A DNA stretch of 64,000 bases, from the NCBI GenBank assembly GCA_945861875.1, contig CAMAWC010000003.1, forward strand, positions 24,597 to 88,596. The letters are read 5' to 3'. Positions 9,129 to 16,431 of this stretch are shown here, piece by piece (within the stretch, counting starts at the first letter, position 1; every line of letters starts with the position of its first letter). This stretch comes from Bordetella parapertussis. Its GTDB lineage: Bacteria > Pseudomonadota > Gammaproteobacteria > Burkholderiales > SG8-39. Both the position numbers and the translations under genes were made by a program. The notes beneath the pieces were generated by a model. The model made no database searches and was not told the origin of the DNA. It saw only the letters and a list, made by a program, of their open reading frames with translations.

Positions 9129-9767
9129 TTAGGGGGTAAGAGGTGCTGCCATGATTTCGTCGGTACTCATGACAAAGCCAAAAGCGGTGCGCATGCACAG
9201 CAGTGCGGCGGCATGCAGTTCGGGCGCGTCCATGGTGTCGACACAATCTTCGGCAATTATGACCGCATAATCCTTCGAGCAGGCGGCCAGGACGGTGGAG
9301 AGCACGCAGCTGTTGGTGTTGACACCGCTGACGATCAGGGTGTTCACGCCGTGCGAGCGCAGCACGAAATCGAGGTCGGTGCCGACAAAGCAGTCGTAAC
9401 GCTTCTTGGTGTCGACCACCCAGTCGCGTTTGGCGTCGTGCAGCTCGGGGATGATGGTGCAGCCGGGCATGCCGGCGATGTTGTGCTTGAGCACGTTCTT
9501 GCGCGGGTTGTCCGGGTTCTCGGCGCGGGTGCGCCAGAACGGATTGACGCGGATCTCCTCGGCGTCACGGTAAGTCGTTACGAGGTGCACGATGGGAATC
9601 GCCTTGGTGCGGCACCAGTCAAACAGCCTTTTGTTGGCGGCGATGACGCGCCTCGCCTGCGCCTCGGTCGGCACCGGCATGGTCGCAACCGTGAGGTCGA
9701 GATGGCCGCGGTGCAGGTCGATGGCGACCACCGCGGCTTTGATTTTGTCTACGCCGAGATTCAGCAT
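9129..9767 (-). CDS. Isochorismatase-family cysteine hydrolase
   Basis: A 212-residue member of the isochorismatase/nicotinamidase-like superfamily. The catalytic triad is visible: Asp17 (AIDLHRGH), a Lys at about 121-122 (TKKRYDCF) and Cys154 (SGVNTNSCV), with the cis-peptide-type region just before the cysteine. Members hydrolyse amides or carbamoyl groups (nicotinamidase, N-carbamoylsarcosine amidase, biuret hydrolase, ureidoacrylate hydrolase). The retained cysteine argues for true amidohydrolase activity here. It appears to be the first gene of the liv operon, with a dRS3-like repeat upstream. Confidence 0.88.
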   Translation of the reverse strand: MLNLGVDKIKAAVVAIDLHRGHLDLTVATMPVPTEAQARRVIAANKRLFDWCRTKAIPIVHLVTTYRDAEEIRVNPFWRTRAENPDNPRKNVLKHNIAGMPGCTIIPELHDAKRDWVVDTKKRYDCFVGTDLDFVLRSHGVNTLIVSGVNTNSCVLSTVLAACSKDYAVIIAEDCVDTMDAPELHAAALLCMRTAFGFVMSTDEIMAAPLTP

Positions 9768-9800
9768 CGGGGCCCCCGTGGCAGGTTCGGTAAATTAACC

Positions 9801-9889
9801 GTCATACCGGGGCGCGCAGCGAACCCGGTATCCATGGGGTGCGCGGCATCGCGACGAACCCCATGGATTCCCGCTTGCGCGGGAATGAC
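9801..9889. repeat. dRS3-like inverted repeat pair, copy 3
   Basis: Left arm GTCATACCGGGGCGCG... with a degenerate palindrome, right arm GGATTCCCGCTTGCGCGGGAATGAC, which is a clear ATTCCC-N8-GGGAAT unit. It lies between the alpha/beta hydrolase gene and the isochorismatase gene. Confidence 0.8.
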
Positions 9890-9946
9890 GGTGTGTTTTT
9901 GAGAGCAGTCATTCATCTTTGGCAAAACAAATCTTCGCCGGCAAGC

Positions 9947-11185
9947 TCAGGCGGCGCTGAACTGCAATTGTCGCTGGTCGATGCCGAACTTGTCGGCGAG
10001 CCAGTCGTTCATCAATTCCTGGCCCAGCGTCGGGTTGTCATGCTGGCAGTGTTCGGCGCCGGTTTCCTCGGCCGAGGTGAGGCGCAGCGTGACGTCCTTG
10101 CCGCGTGCCTTGGCGTAATCATAGACCTTGGTGGCCTGCGACACGGTCAGCACGTCGTGGCCGCCGTGCAGCACCAGCAGCGGGCACTTGATATGGTCGA
10201 GGTGGCCTTCAAGCGTAAAAGCCTTTGCCTTGACCATGGACTCTTTCATCGACTTGCAGCCAAACACCCAGCGAATGTGCTCCGCCAGGCCGTGACTGTC
10301 GTCGGCATTGCCCCACAAGTCGGTGATGGCCCAGACCGCGCCATGGGCGATGACCGCGGCAAGGCGCGGTTCGTAGCAGCCGGCGCGCGCGGCGTAATAA
10401 CCGCCAAGGCTGGACCCGCAGCAGGCGATGCGCTTGGCATCGACGTCATCGCGCTGTTCCAGCCAGTCTATGCATTTGCCCACCGGCACTTCGGTGTCGG
10501 CGCGGTTGGGGATCTTGTGCCGGCGCAGCGTGCCGCCCTGGCCGGGCAGGTCGACCATCAGCACCGAGATACCGCGTTGCAGCGCGCCGTGCGCCTGCAT
10601 GAACCACATCTCGTCCTTGATTGAGTCAAGGCCGCCAAAGCAGATCAGCACCGGGTGCTTGTTGCTGCGATTGTTCTCTCCATGCGGGGTGCGCACAAAA
10701 TAGCCGCAAATCGTGACGCCGTTTTCGTAGGGGATCTCGACCTCCTCGCCCTTGGGCGTGAGGTGGCTGATGAATTTTTTCGAGCAGGCTTCCATTTTTT
10801 CGAAGGTCGGCAGGCGGCGCGGATCTTCGGGCGTGAGATGGAACTCGGCCTGGCGGTAGTAGTCGGCGGCGCGCAGGAAGCAGTTCATGGCACTGCGCAC
10901 GTGGCCGAGTGTTTCCTCGGCAAGGCCGCGCTGCCAATTGTTGTCGGCGACGACCATCCATTCGGTGTGCCAGGACTCCTTGTCACCGGGGATCATGCGG
11001 CTGGCGGCGAGGAAACACTCGCTTACCGCACCGCCGCCTTCCTGGGTTTCGCCGAGGGCGCGGCGGAACTGGTAGGTCAGCCAGGGGTGTTCGGGCCAGT
11101 GGTGCCAGCCGTAGGGTTCGTAGTGGGGCTGCCGGTTGGCGGTGATTTTTTCAATCAGGTTGTCTTCGGTGGCGTTGGAGGCCAT
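9947..11185 (-). CDS. FrsA-like alpha/beta hydrolase
   Basis: A 412-residue alpha/beta hydrolase with an N-terminal helical extension (about residues 1-170) and a hydrolase core. The nucleophile elbow is CCGSSLGGYYAAR (GxSxG), and a late LHGGHDVLT segment probably carries the acid residue, with His in EHCQHDNP. The extended N-terminus resembles FrsA/DUF1100-type esterases and C-C or amide hydrolases such as 2,6-dihydroxypseudooxynicotine hydrolase. It lies upstream of and in the same direction as the amide-type operon, preceded by a perfect palindrome at 11241-11257. Substrate unknown. Confidence 0.82.
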   Translation of the reverse strand: MASNATEDNLIEKITANRQPHYEPYGWHHWPEHPWLTYQFRRALGETQEGGGAVSECFLAASRMIPGDKESWHTEWMVVADNNWQRGLAEETLGHVRSAMNCFLRAADYYRQAEFHLTPEDPRRLPTFEKMEACSKKFISHLTPKGEEVEIPYENGVTICGYFVRTPHGENNRSNKHPVLICFGGLDSIKDEMWFMQAHGALQRGISVLMVDLPGQGGTLRRHKIPNRADTEVPVGKCIDWLEQRDDVDAKRIACCGSSLGGYYAARAGCYEPRLAAVIAHGAVWAITDLWGNADDSHGLAEHIRWVFGCKSMKESMVKAKAFTLEGHLDHIKCPLLVLHGGHDVLTVSQATKVYDYAKARGKDVTLRLTSAEETGAEHCQHDNPTLGQELMNDWLADKFGIDQRQLQFSAA

Positions 11186-11240
11186 GATTTCACTCGGCTT
11201 TCTGTATTGATTCCAGCGTAAGTCAATGCGGCGGAGTTTT

Positions 11241-11257
11241 GTTCAAGTCACTTGAAC
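11241..11257. promoter_or_regulatory. Perfect 17-bp palindrome, candidate operator
   Basis: GTTCAAGT-C-ACTTGAAC, eight-base perfect arms around one base, 56-72 nt upstream of the start of the alpha/beta hydrolase (11185) and downstream of the XRE-cupin regulator gene. Position and symmetry fit an operator for that regulator; this is inference. Confidence 0.5.
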
Positions 11258-11366
11258 GTGCGACTCTATGAACTCGTAGCAAGCCTGTCAAGAAAGGTTT
11301 TTATTGGTGCATTACCGCACCAGCGAAGGGCGGCACATTGCGAGTTTTTATAGGGCACGCAAGCGC

Positions 11367-12011
11367 TCAGAACGTCGGTGGTGTGCTGATCCAGATGATG
11401 CGCGCGTGTTTTTTCGCCGGGTTGCGGTAGCTATGGGGGATTTCCGAGCGAAAGCTGAATGAATCGCCGGCGGCGAGCAGATAGGTGCGGTCGCCCACCG
11501 TGAGTTCCAGTTCGCCGTCGATGACAAAGCCCACTTCCTCGCCCTCGTGCGAGAGCATGCCTTCGCTGCCGCCGCCCGGCGCGAGAATGTGCAGGTTGCC
11601 CTCGAGCAGGTGGCTGCCTTCGGCCGGAATCAGCCGCTCCAGCTGCGAGCCGGCCTTGTCTATGGAAAACGCCGGGCGTTTGCCGCGGCGGGCGACGATG
11701 CCGCGGTCGGCGTGCTCGTCGGCAAACAGCGCCGCCATGTTGACGTTGAGCGCCGCGACAATCTTGTGCAGTACCGTAACAGAAGGCAGGGCGACGCCGT
11801 TCTCGATCTTCGAAATAAGGCTCTCGGAACAGCCGACGCGCCCCGACAGGTCGCGCAGCTTGAGCCCCTTGATCATGCGCAGGGCCTTGATGTTGGCGCC
11901 GAGGCGGCTGTTCTGCTCGGTGGCGCGGCTGTTTGCCGCGGCGCTGCGCGCGGTTTTGCGCGCTGCCGGGCGTTTTGCCGGTTTGCGGGTGGTGCGGGGC
12001 GGACTGGTCAT
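11367..12011 (-). CDS. XRE-family transcriptional regulator with C-terminal cupin sensor
   Basis: A 214-residue protein. Residues 1-35 are a basic low-complexity tail, about 36-92 form an HTH_3 domain (LGANIKALRMIKGLKLRDLS...CSESLISKIENG), and about 138-212 form a cupin_2 domain (HEGEEVGFVIDGELELTVG...LAAGDSFSFRSEIPHSYRN). This is the PuuR/SutR-like architecture, often controlling nitrogen or amine catabolism next door. It is oriented towards the hydrolase and liv operon and divergent from the lipoprotein esterase. A specific effector cannot be read. Confidence 0.9.
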   Translation of the reverse strand: MTSPPRTTRKPAKRPAARKTARSAAANSRATEQNSRLGANIKALRMIKGLKLRDLSGRVGCSESLISKIENGVALPSVTVLHKIVAALNVNMAALFADEHADRGIVARRGKRPAFSIDKAGSQLERLIPAEGSHLLEGNLHILAPGGGSEGMLSHEGEEVGFVIDGELELTVGDRTYLLAAGDSFSFRSEIPHSYRNPAKKHARIIWISTPPTF

Positions 12012-12213
12012 GACGCGAGTCTAGCCGCAGTAGGACCGGATGTCTCGCCTGTGGCCGTCGGGAACGGGCGAGTGGACGAACCGCCGCCGCAATGGACATC
12101 CGGCGTGGCCGCCGGGCAGGAAGCTGGAAACTGGCGCCAGATGCGGGTTTCCAGACGATGGGCTCGTCCCTGCATTCAGGCGTTAAAATACAGGCAAATC
12201 CCAAGGAGGTCAG

Positions 12214-13233
12214 ATGAAAACAATTTTCGCCGCAGCCGGCGCTGTTCTGGTGTTGTCGGCCTGTTCGCAGGCGCCGATACAGTTGTCGCAAATGGGTTCC
12301 TTCCATGTTGGTGGTCGCGAAGTCGTCATCAGCGGCAAGCCGGTCAAGGAAGTGTTGTTCACCCCCGGTGGCGTGCCGGCCAAGGTCGATCCGAACGGCG
12401 TCTACCAGGTCGAGCAGATGTATGTGCAGTATTTCATCCCGAAAGACCCGCGCGGCCTGCCACTGCTGATGTGGCATGGCGGCGGCCTGTCCGGCGTGAG
12501 TTACGAGACGACGCCTGACGGCCGCGAGGGCTGGGTGAACTACTTTGTCAAAAAAGGCTGGCCGGTCTATAACTCCGACGCCGTTGAGCGCGGCCGCTCC
12601 GGCTGGGCAATGTATCCGGACATTTTCACCACCGACCCGGTGTTCCTGACCAAGGAAAACCCGTTCGAGCGTTTTCGCATCGGCCAGGGTGCCGGCTCCT
12701 ATAACAAGGATGTTTCCAAAATGAAGCCCATGCCGGGCAGCCAGTTCCCGGTCGAAGGCTATGACAACTTCACCAAGCAGAATGTGCCGCGCTGGACCTC
12801 AACCGACGTGCCGACCATCGCCGCTTATACCGCGCTGGTTGACAAGGTCTGCCCGTGTATCGTGCTGGTGCATTCGCAGGCCGGCCTGTTCGGCATTCGC
12901 GTCGCCGAGGCGCGGCCGGACAAGGTCAAGGCGCTGGTGCTGGTCGAGCCGGCAGGCACCGGTCCGGTCAGCGACGCGCCGAAAATGAAAAACGTGCCGG
13001 TGCTCGCCATTTATGGCGATTACATCGAGCAGGATTCGCGCTGGCCGACCATACGCGGCAACGGCATCAAGTTCTACGAAGCCTTGCGCGCCGCCGGCGG
13101 CAGCGCCGACGTGGTAGACCTGCCCAAGGCGGGTATCACCGGCAATTCGCACATGATCATGATGGACAAGAACAGTGACGTGGTGGCCGGGGTGATACAG
13201 GACTGGCTGGTGAAGCGGGGTTTGTACAAGTAA
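12214..13233 (+). CDS. Exported lipoprotein alpha/beta hydrolase, esterase 713-like
   Basis: A 339-residue hydrolase with a lipobox (LSAC, Cys17) after a hydrophobic signal, so probably membrane-anchored in the periplasm or outer membrane. It resembles the esterase-713-like group: an early WHGGGLSG oxyanion region, the nucleophile region VLVHSQAGLFG (Ser in HSQAG) and a late NSHMIMMDKN segment with the likely catalytic His. A strong Shine-Dalgarno (AAGGAGG) precedes the ATG. It faces away from the regulator gene, with 202 nt between them. Substrate unknown. Confidence 0.85.
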   Translation: MKTIFAAAGAVLVLSACSQAPIQLSQMGSFHVGGREVVISGKPVKEVLFTPGGVPAKVDPNGVYQVEQMYVQYFIPKDPRGLPLLMWHGGGLSGVSYETTPDGREGWVNYFVKKGWPVYNSDAVERGRSGWAMYPDIFTTDPVFLTKENPFERFRIGQGAGSYNKDVSKMKPMPGSQFPVEGYDNFTKQNVPRWTSTDVPTIAAYTALVDKVCPCIVLVHSQAGLFGIRVAEARPDKVKALVLVEPAGTGPVSDAPKMKNVPVLAIYGDYIEQDSRWPTIRGNGIKFYEALRAAGGSADVVDLPKAGITGNSHMIMMDKNSDVVAGVIQDWLVKRGLYK

Positions 13234-13249
13234 TGGTTTTCTCGTAGAC

Positions 13250-13335
13250 CCCTCACCCCAACCCTCTCCCCATGCGGGGGCGAGGGGGCTAAAAACTCCC
13301 TCTCCCGCTTGGGCGGGAGAGGGTTGGGGTGAGGG
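13250..13335. repeat. CCCTCACCCC inverted repeat element
   Basis: An 86-bp element beginning CCCTCACCCCAACCCTCTCCC and ending with its near-perfect reverse complement (GGGAGAGGGTTGGGGTGAGGG), around a central CGGGGGCGAGGGGG / CTCCCTCTCCCGC pair. This is a widespread type of proteobacterial intergenic hairpin repeat. It lies between the esterase gene and the PrpF-like gene. Confidence 0.85.
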
Positions 13336-13377
13336 AAGGGCGGTTCGCTTTGAGGCGGCATTCAACAGGAGTCAGTG

Positions 13378-14463
13378 GTGCAAAGAAAAATTCCCTGCGT
13401 GATCATGCGCGGCGGCACCTCGCGCGGGCCGTATTTTGTCGCCTCAGACCTGCCCGCCGACGTGGCCGGGCGCGATGCGGTGCTGCTCAATGTCATGGGT
13501 TCGCCGCATCCGCTGCAGGTGGACGGCATAGGCGGCACCAACACGCTCACCAGCAAGGTGGCGATCGTCAGCCCGTCGCGGCAAAAAGGCGCCGACGTCG
13601 ATTACCTGTTTGCCCAGGTGTCGGTGAACGAGGCCAAGGTCGACACCAACCCCAACTGCGGCAACATGCTCTCGGGCGTCGGCCCGTTTGCCATCGAGGC
13701 GGGGATGGTCAAGGCAGGCCGCGGGGAAACCCTGGTGCGTATTTTCAACGTCAACACGCAAAGTTTCATCGAGGCCATCATCCAGACGCCCGGCGGCCGC
13801 GTCGAGTACGAGGGCGACGCGCGTATCGACGGCGTGCCCGGCACCGGTGCGCCGATCAAGCTTAATTTTCTTGACGCCAAGGGTGCGGTCACCGGCAAGA
13901 TGTTTCCTACCGGCAAGCCCATCGACATGATCCAGGGCATTGAAGTGACCTGCCTCGACATGGCCATGCCGATGATGCTGGTCGCGGCGGGTTCAATGAG
14001 CAAGAGCGGCGCCGAGACCCCGGCAGAACTGGATGCCGACAAGGACTTTCTTGCGAAGCTCGAATCCATGCGCCTCGAAGCGGGCCGGCTGATGGGCATG
14101 GGCGATGTCACCGGCAAGGTGGTGCCCAAGGTGGGCCTTTTGTCGGCACCCGGTCAGGGCGGCAGCATACGCTCGCGCTATTTCACGCCGCTTGTCTGCC
14201 ACAAGGCACATGCGGTGACCGGCGCAGTCTGCGTTGCCAGCGCCTGCGCGCTGCCCGGTACGGTGGCGCGCAAGCTGGTTGTGCCGGCGGATTTCAAGTC
14301 CGGCGTGGTGCGCATCGAGCACCCGTCGGGCGCAATAGAGGTCGACTTGCAGGTGAGCGGGCAGGGCGATGCAATGGACATTTCCCGTGCGTCGCTGTTG
14401 CGCACGGCAAGACGCATATTCGAGGGCAATGTGCTGGTGCCCGAGCGGCTTTACAGCAAGTAA
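13378..14463 (+). CDS. PrpF/GalD-like isomerase (4-oxalomesaconate tautomerase-like)
   Basis: A 361-residue PrpF-fold protein, the length of GalD. It starts with the diagnostic IPCVIMRGGTSRGPYF, followed by GGTNTLTSKVAIV and NPNCGNMLSG. Family members move double bonds in tricarboxylic acids (GalD in gallate degradation, PrpF in the methylcitrate cycle). I prefer the GTG at 13378, six bases after AGGAG, over the adjacent GTG at 13375. It is followed 17 nt later by a TctC receptor and then a PcaD-like hydrolase, suggesting a di/tricarboxylate or lactone pathway. Exact substrate unproven. Confidence 0.87.
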   Translation: MQRKIPCVIMRGGTSRGPYFVASDLPADVAGRDAVLLNVMGSPHPLQVDGIGGTNTLTSKVAIVSPSRQKGADVDYLFAQVSVNEAKVDTNPNCGNMLSGVGPFAIEAGMVKAGRGETLVRIFNVNTQSFIEAIIQTPGGRVEYEGDARIDGVPGTGAPIKLNFLDAKGAVTGKMFPTGKPIDMIQGIEVTCLDMAMPMMLVAAGSMSKSGAETPAELDADKDFLAKLESMRLEAGRLMGMGDVTGKVVPKVGLLSAPGQGGSIRSRYFTPLVCHKAHAVTGAVCVASACALPGTVARKLVVPADFKSGVVRIEHPSGAIEVDLQVSGQGDAMDISRASLLRTARRIFEGNVLVPERLYSK

Positions 14464-14480
14464 TCCCATCCGGAGAACAC

Positions 14481-15452
14481 ATGAATCGTAAATTTCCAAA
14501 ACTCGTCCTGGGTTTCGCGCTTGCCGCGGCGTCCGCAGCAGCGTTCGCGCAGGTGCAGCCCTACCCGGCCAAATCCATTCGCGCCATCGTGGCCTTCGCC
14601 CCCGGCGGTATCGCCGACGGCATCGGGCGACTGGTCGGGCAAAAACTCACCGAACGCATGGGCCAGTCGGTGGTGATTGAAAACCGCGACGGTGCGGCCG
14701 GCACCCTGGCAGCCAAGGCCGTCGCCGCTGCGGCGCCCGACGGTTACACCCTGCTGGTGCATACCGCGGCGGTGGCCATCAGCCCAAGCCTTAATGTCAG
14801 CAAGGAGGGCTTTGACCCACTGACCGAACTGGTACCGGTGGCGATGATCGCTTCGACACCAACCATTTTTGCCGTCAGTGCTTCGGTGCCGGCCAATAAC
14901 CTGGCTGAATACATCAAACTGAAAGGCGGCAAGTTCAATTACTCGACCGCGGGCGTGGGCACGCCGCCGCACCTGACGGCCGAGTTCCTGTTCAAGACGA
15001 TGAAGGGCGTCGATGCGGTGCATGTGCCGTTTCGCGGCGGCGCACCGGCTATCACCGCGGTGCTGGGCGGACAGGTGGACATGGTCTCGACTTCCATGCC
15101 GCCGGCGGTGCCGCATATCAAGCAGGGCAAGATGAAGGCGCTGGTGGTGACCAGCGCGAAGCGCTCGTCCATCCTGCCGGATGTGCCGACGGCGGCTGAA
15201 TCGGGCTTTGCCGATTTCGAAGACGTGTCATGGGTGGCGTTTTTTGCGCCGGCCAGGACGCCGCCGGCTGTGGTGCAGAAACTCAACGCCGAAATCAACG
15301 AGGTGTTGAAGCTGCCCGACGTCAAGGAGCGCCTCGCCGCGCTCGGTTTTGACCCGACGCCAAGCAGCGCGCCCGAGTTCGCCGAGTACATGAAAAAAGA
15401 AGTCGCCAAGTGGGCGAAAATCGTCAAGACCATCGGCTTTGTCGCCAACTGA
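14481..15452 (+). CDS. Bug/TctC-family tripartite tricarboxylate transporter receptor protein
   Basis: A 323-residue periplasmic receptor with signal peptide (cleavage after AAFAQ, about residue 24), YPAKSIRAIVAFAPGG and PDGYTLL. Likely captures the substrate of the PrpF-like and PcaD-like enzymes encoded on either side (gaps of 17 and 4 nt). Confidence 0.93.
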   Translation: MNRKFPKLVLGFALAAASAAAFAQVQPYPAKSIRAIVAFAPGGIADGIGRLVGQKLTERMGQSVVIENRDGAAGTLAAKAVAAAAPDGYTLLVHTAAVAISPSLNVSKEGFDPLTELVPVAMIASTPTIFAVSASVPANNLAEYIKLKGGKFNYSTAGVGTPPHLTAEFLFKTMKGVDAVHVPFRGGAPAITAVLGGQVDMVSTSMPPAVPHIKQGKMKALVVTSAKRSSILPDVPTAAESGFADFEDVSWVAFFAPARTPPAVVQKLNAEINEVLKLPDVKERLAALGFDPTPSSAPEFAEYMKKEVAKWAKIVKTIGFVAN

Positions 15453-15456
15453 CGCC

Positions 15457-16245
15457 ATGCTGGTCCGCGCCAACGAGATCGACATCAACTACACGGTACA
15501 GGGCAGCGGGCCCTGGCTGGTGTTCAGCCATTCGCTCGCCTGCGACCTGCACATGTGGGACGAGCAGGCGGATTTGTTTTCGAAACGCTTTCGCGTGCTG
15601 CGCTATGACACGCGCGGCCACGGCCTGTCTTCGGCTCCGGGCGCCGACTACACCCTCGACCAGCTCGCCGGCGACGCCAAGGGCTTGTTTGCCGCGCTGG
15701 GCATCGCCAACTGCCATTGGGTCGGCCTGTCCATGGGCGGCATGATAGGGCAGACCTTTGCGCTGAAGTATCCGGGTGTGTTCAGCAGCATTACCCTGGC
15801 TGACACCACCAGCCGCCGGCATGAGGGCGCGCGCGAAATGTGGGAGGCGCGCATCAAGGTCGCAAGCGAAAAAGGCATGGCGGCGCTGGTCGAGCCGACA
15901 CTGCAGCGCTGGTTCACCGAGCCTTTTCGCAAGGCCAATCCGGCGGTGATGGCGCGCGTGGGCGCGATGATACGCGCGGTGCCCGCAGCAGGTTATGCCG
16001 GATGCGCGCGCGCCATATCGGAGATGAACCTGACGCAGCGCCTGAAGGAAATCACCTGTCCGGCGCTGGTCATGGCCGGCGCCGAGGACGCCGGCACACC
16101 GGTGGAGATGACCCACGAGATCCACGCCAACCTGCCGGGCTCGGAATTGGTGATCATCCCTGATGCCTCGCACCTTTCGAATGTCGAACAGCCGGCGGCC
16201 TTCAATGCCGCGCTGGCGGCGTTTCTCGGCCGGCATGGTGGCTAG
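15457..16245 (+). CDS. Alpha/beta hydrolase, 3-oxoadipate enol-lactonase (PcaD)-like
   Basis: Start at ATG 15457 (MLVRANEIDINY), four bases after the TctC stop; a TTG six codons upstream is possible but overlaps that gene. The 262-residue protein has the nucleophile elbow HWVGLSMGGMIGQ (GLSMG), an acid in AGAEDAGTPVE and His in PDASHLSNVEQP, the layout of PcaD enol-lactonases. It would hydrolyse a lactone or ester in the cytoplasm. Pairing with a GalD-like isomerase suggests an aromatic or dicarboxylate branch, but no other pca genes are here. Confidence 0.82.
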   Translation: MLVRANEIDINYTVQGSGPWLVFSHSLACDLHMWDEQADLFSKRFRVLRYDTRGHGLSSAPGADYTLDQLAGDAKGLFAALGIANCHWVGLSMGGMIGQTFALKYPGVFSSITLADTTSRRHEGAREMWEARIKVASEKGMAALVEPTLQRWFTEPFRKANPAVMARVGAMIRAVPAAGYAGCARAISEMNLTQRLKEITCPALVMAGAEDAGTPVEMTHEIHANLPGSELVIIPDASHLSNVEQPAAFNAALAAFLGRHGG

Positions 16246-16270
16246 CGAAACGCTGAATACATCCCACACC

Positions 16271-16356
16271 GTCATTCCCGCGAAAGCGGGAATCCATTTT
16301 ATGCAGTTAAATTGACGGCCTAAATCAAGGTGGATTCCCGCTTTCGCGGGAATGAC
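16271..16356. repeat. dRS3-like inverted repeat pair, copy 4
   Basis: Both arms are full units: GTCATTCCCGCGAAAGCGGG at the left and GGATTCCCGCTTTCGCGGGAATGAC at the right, facing each other around about 40 nt. It lies between the PcaD-like gene and the Mo-hydroxylase gene. Confidence 0.9.
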
Positions 16357-16431
16357 AAAATTATTAAGCCACGCCGTTAGCACCACTCCAAACACACTTA
16401 CAATCACTTCTCCACATCAGGGATTCACGCA

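Noticed and set aside
13250..13335. Intrinsic terminator at the CCCTCACCCC repeat
   Set aside because: It forms a strong hairpin but no T-run follows, and identical-type elements are dispersed repeats; listed as a repeat instead.
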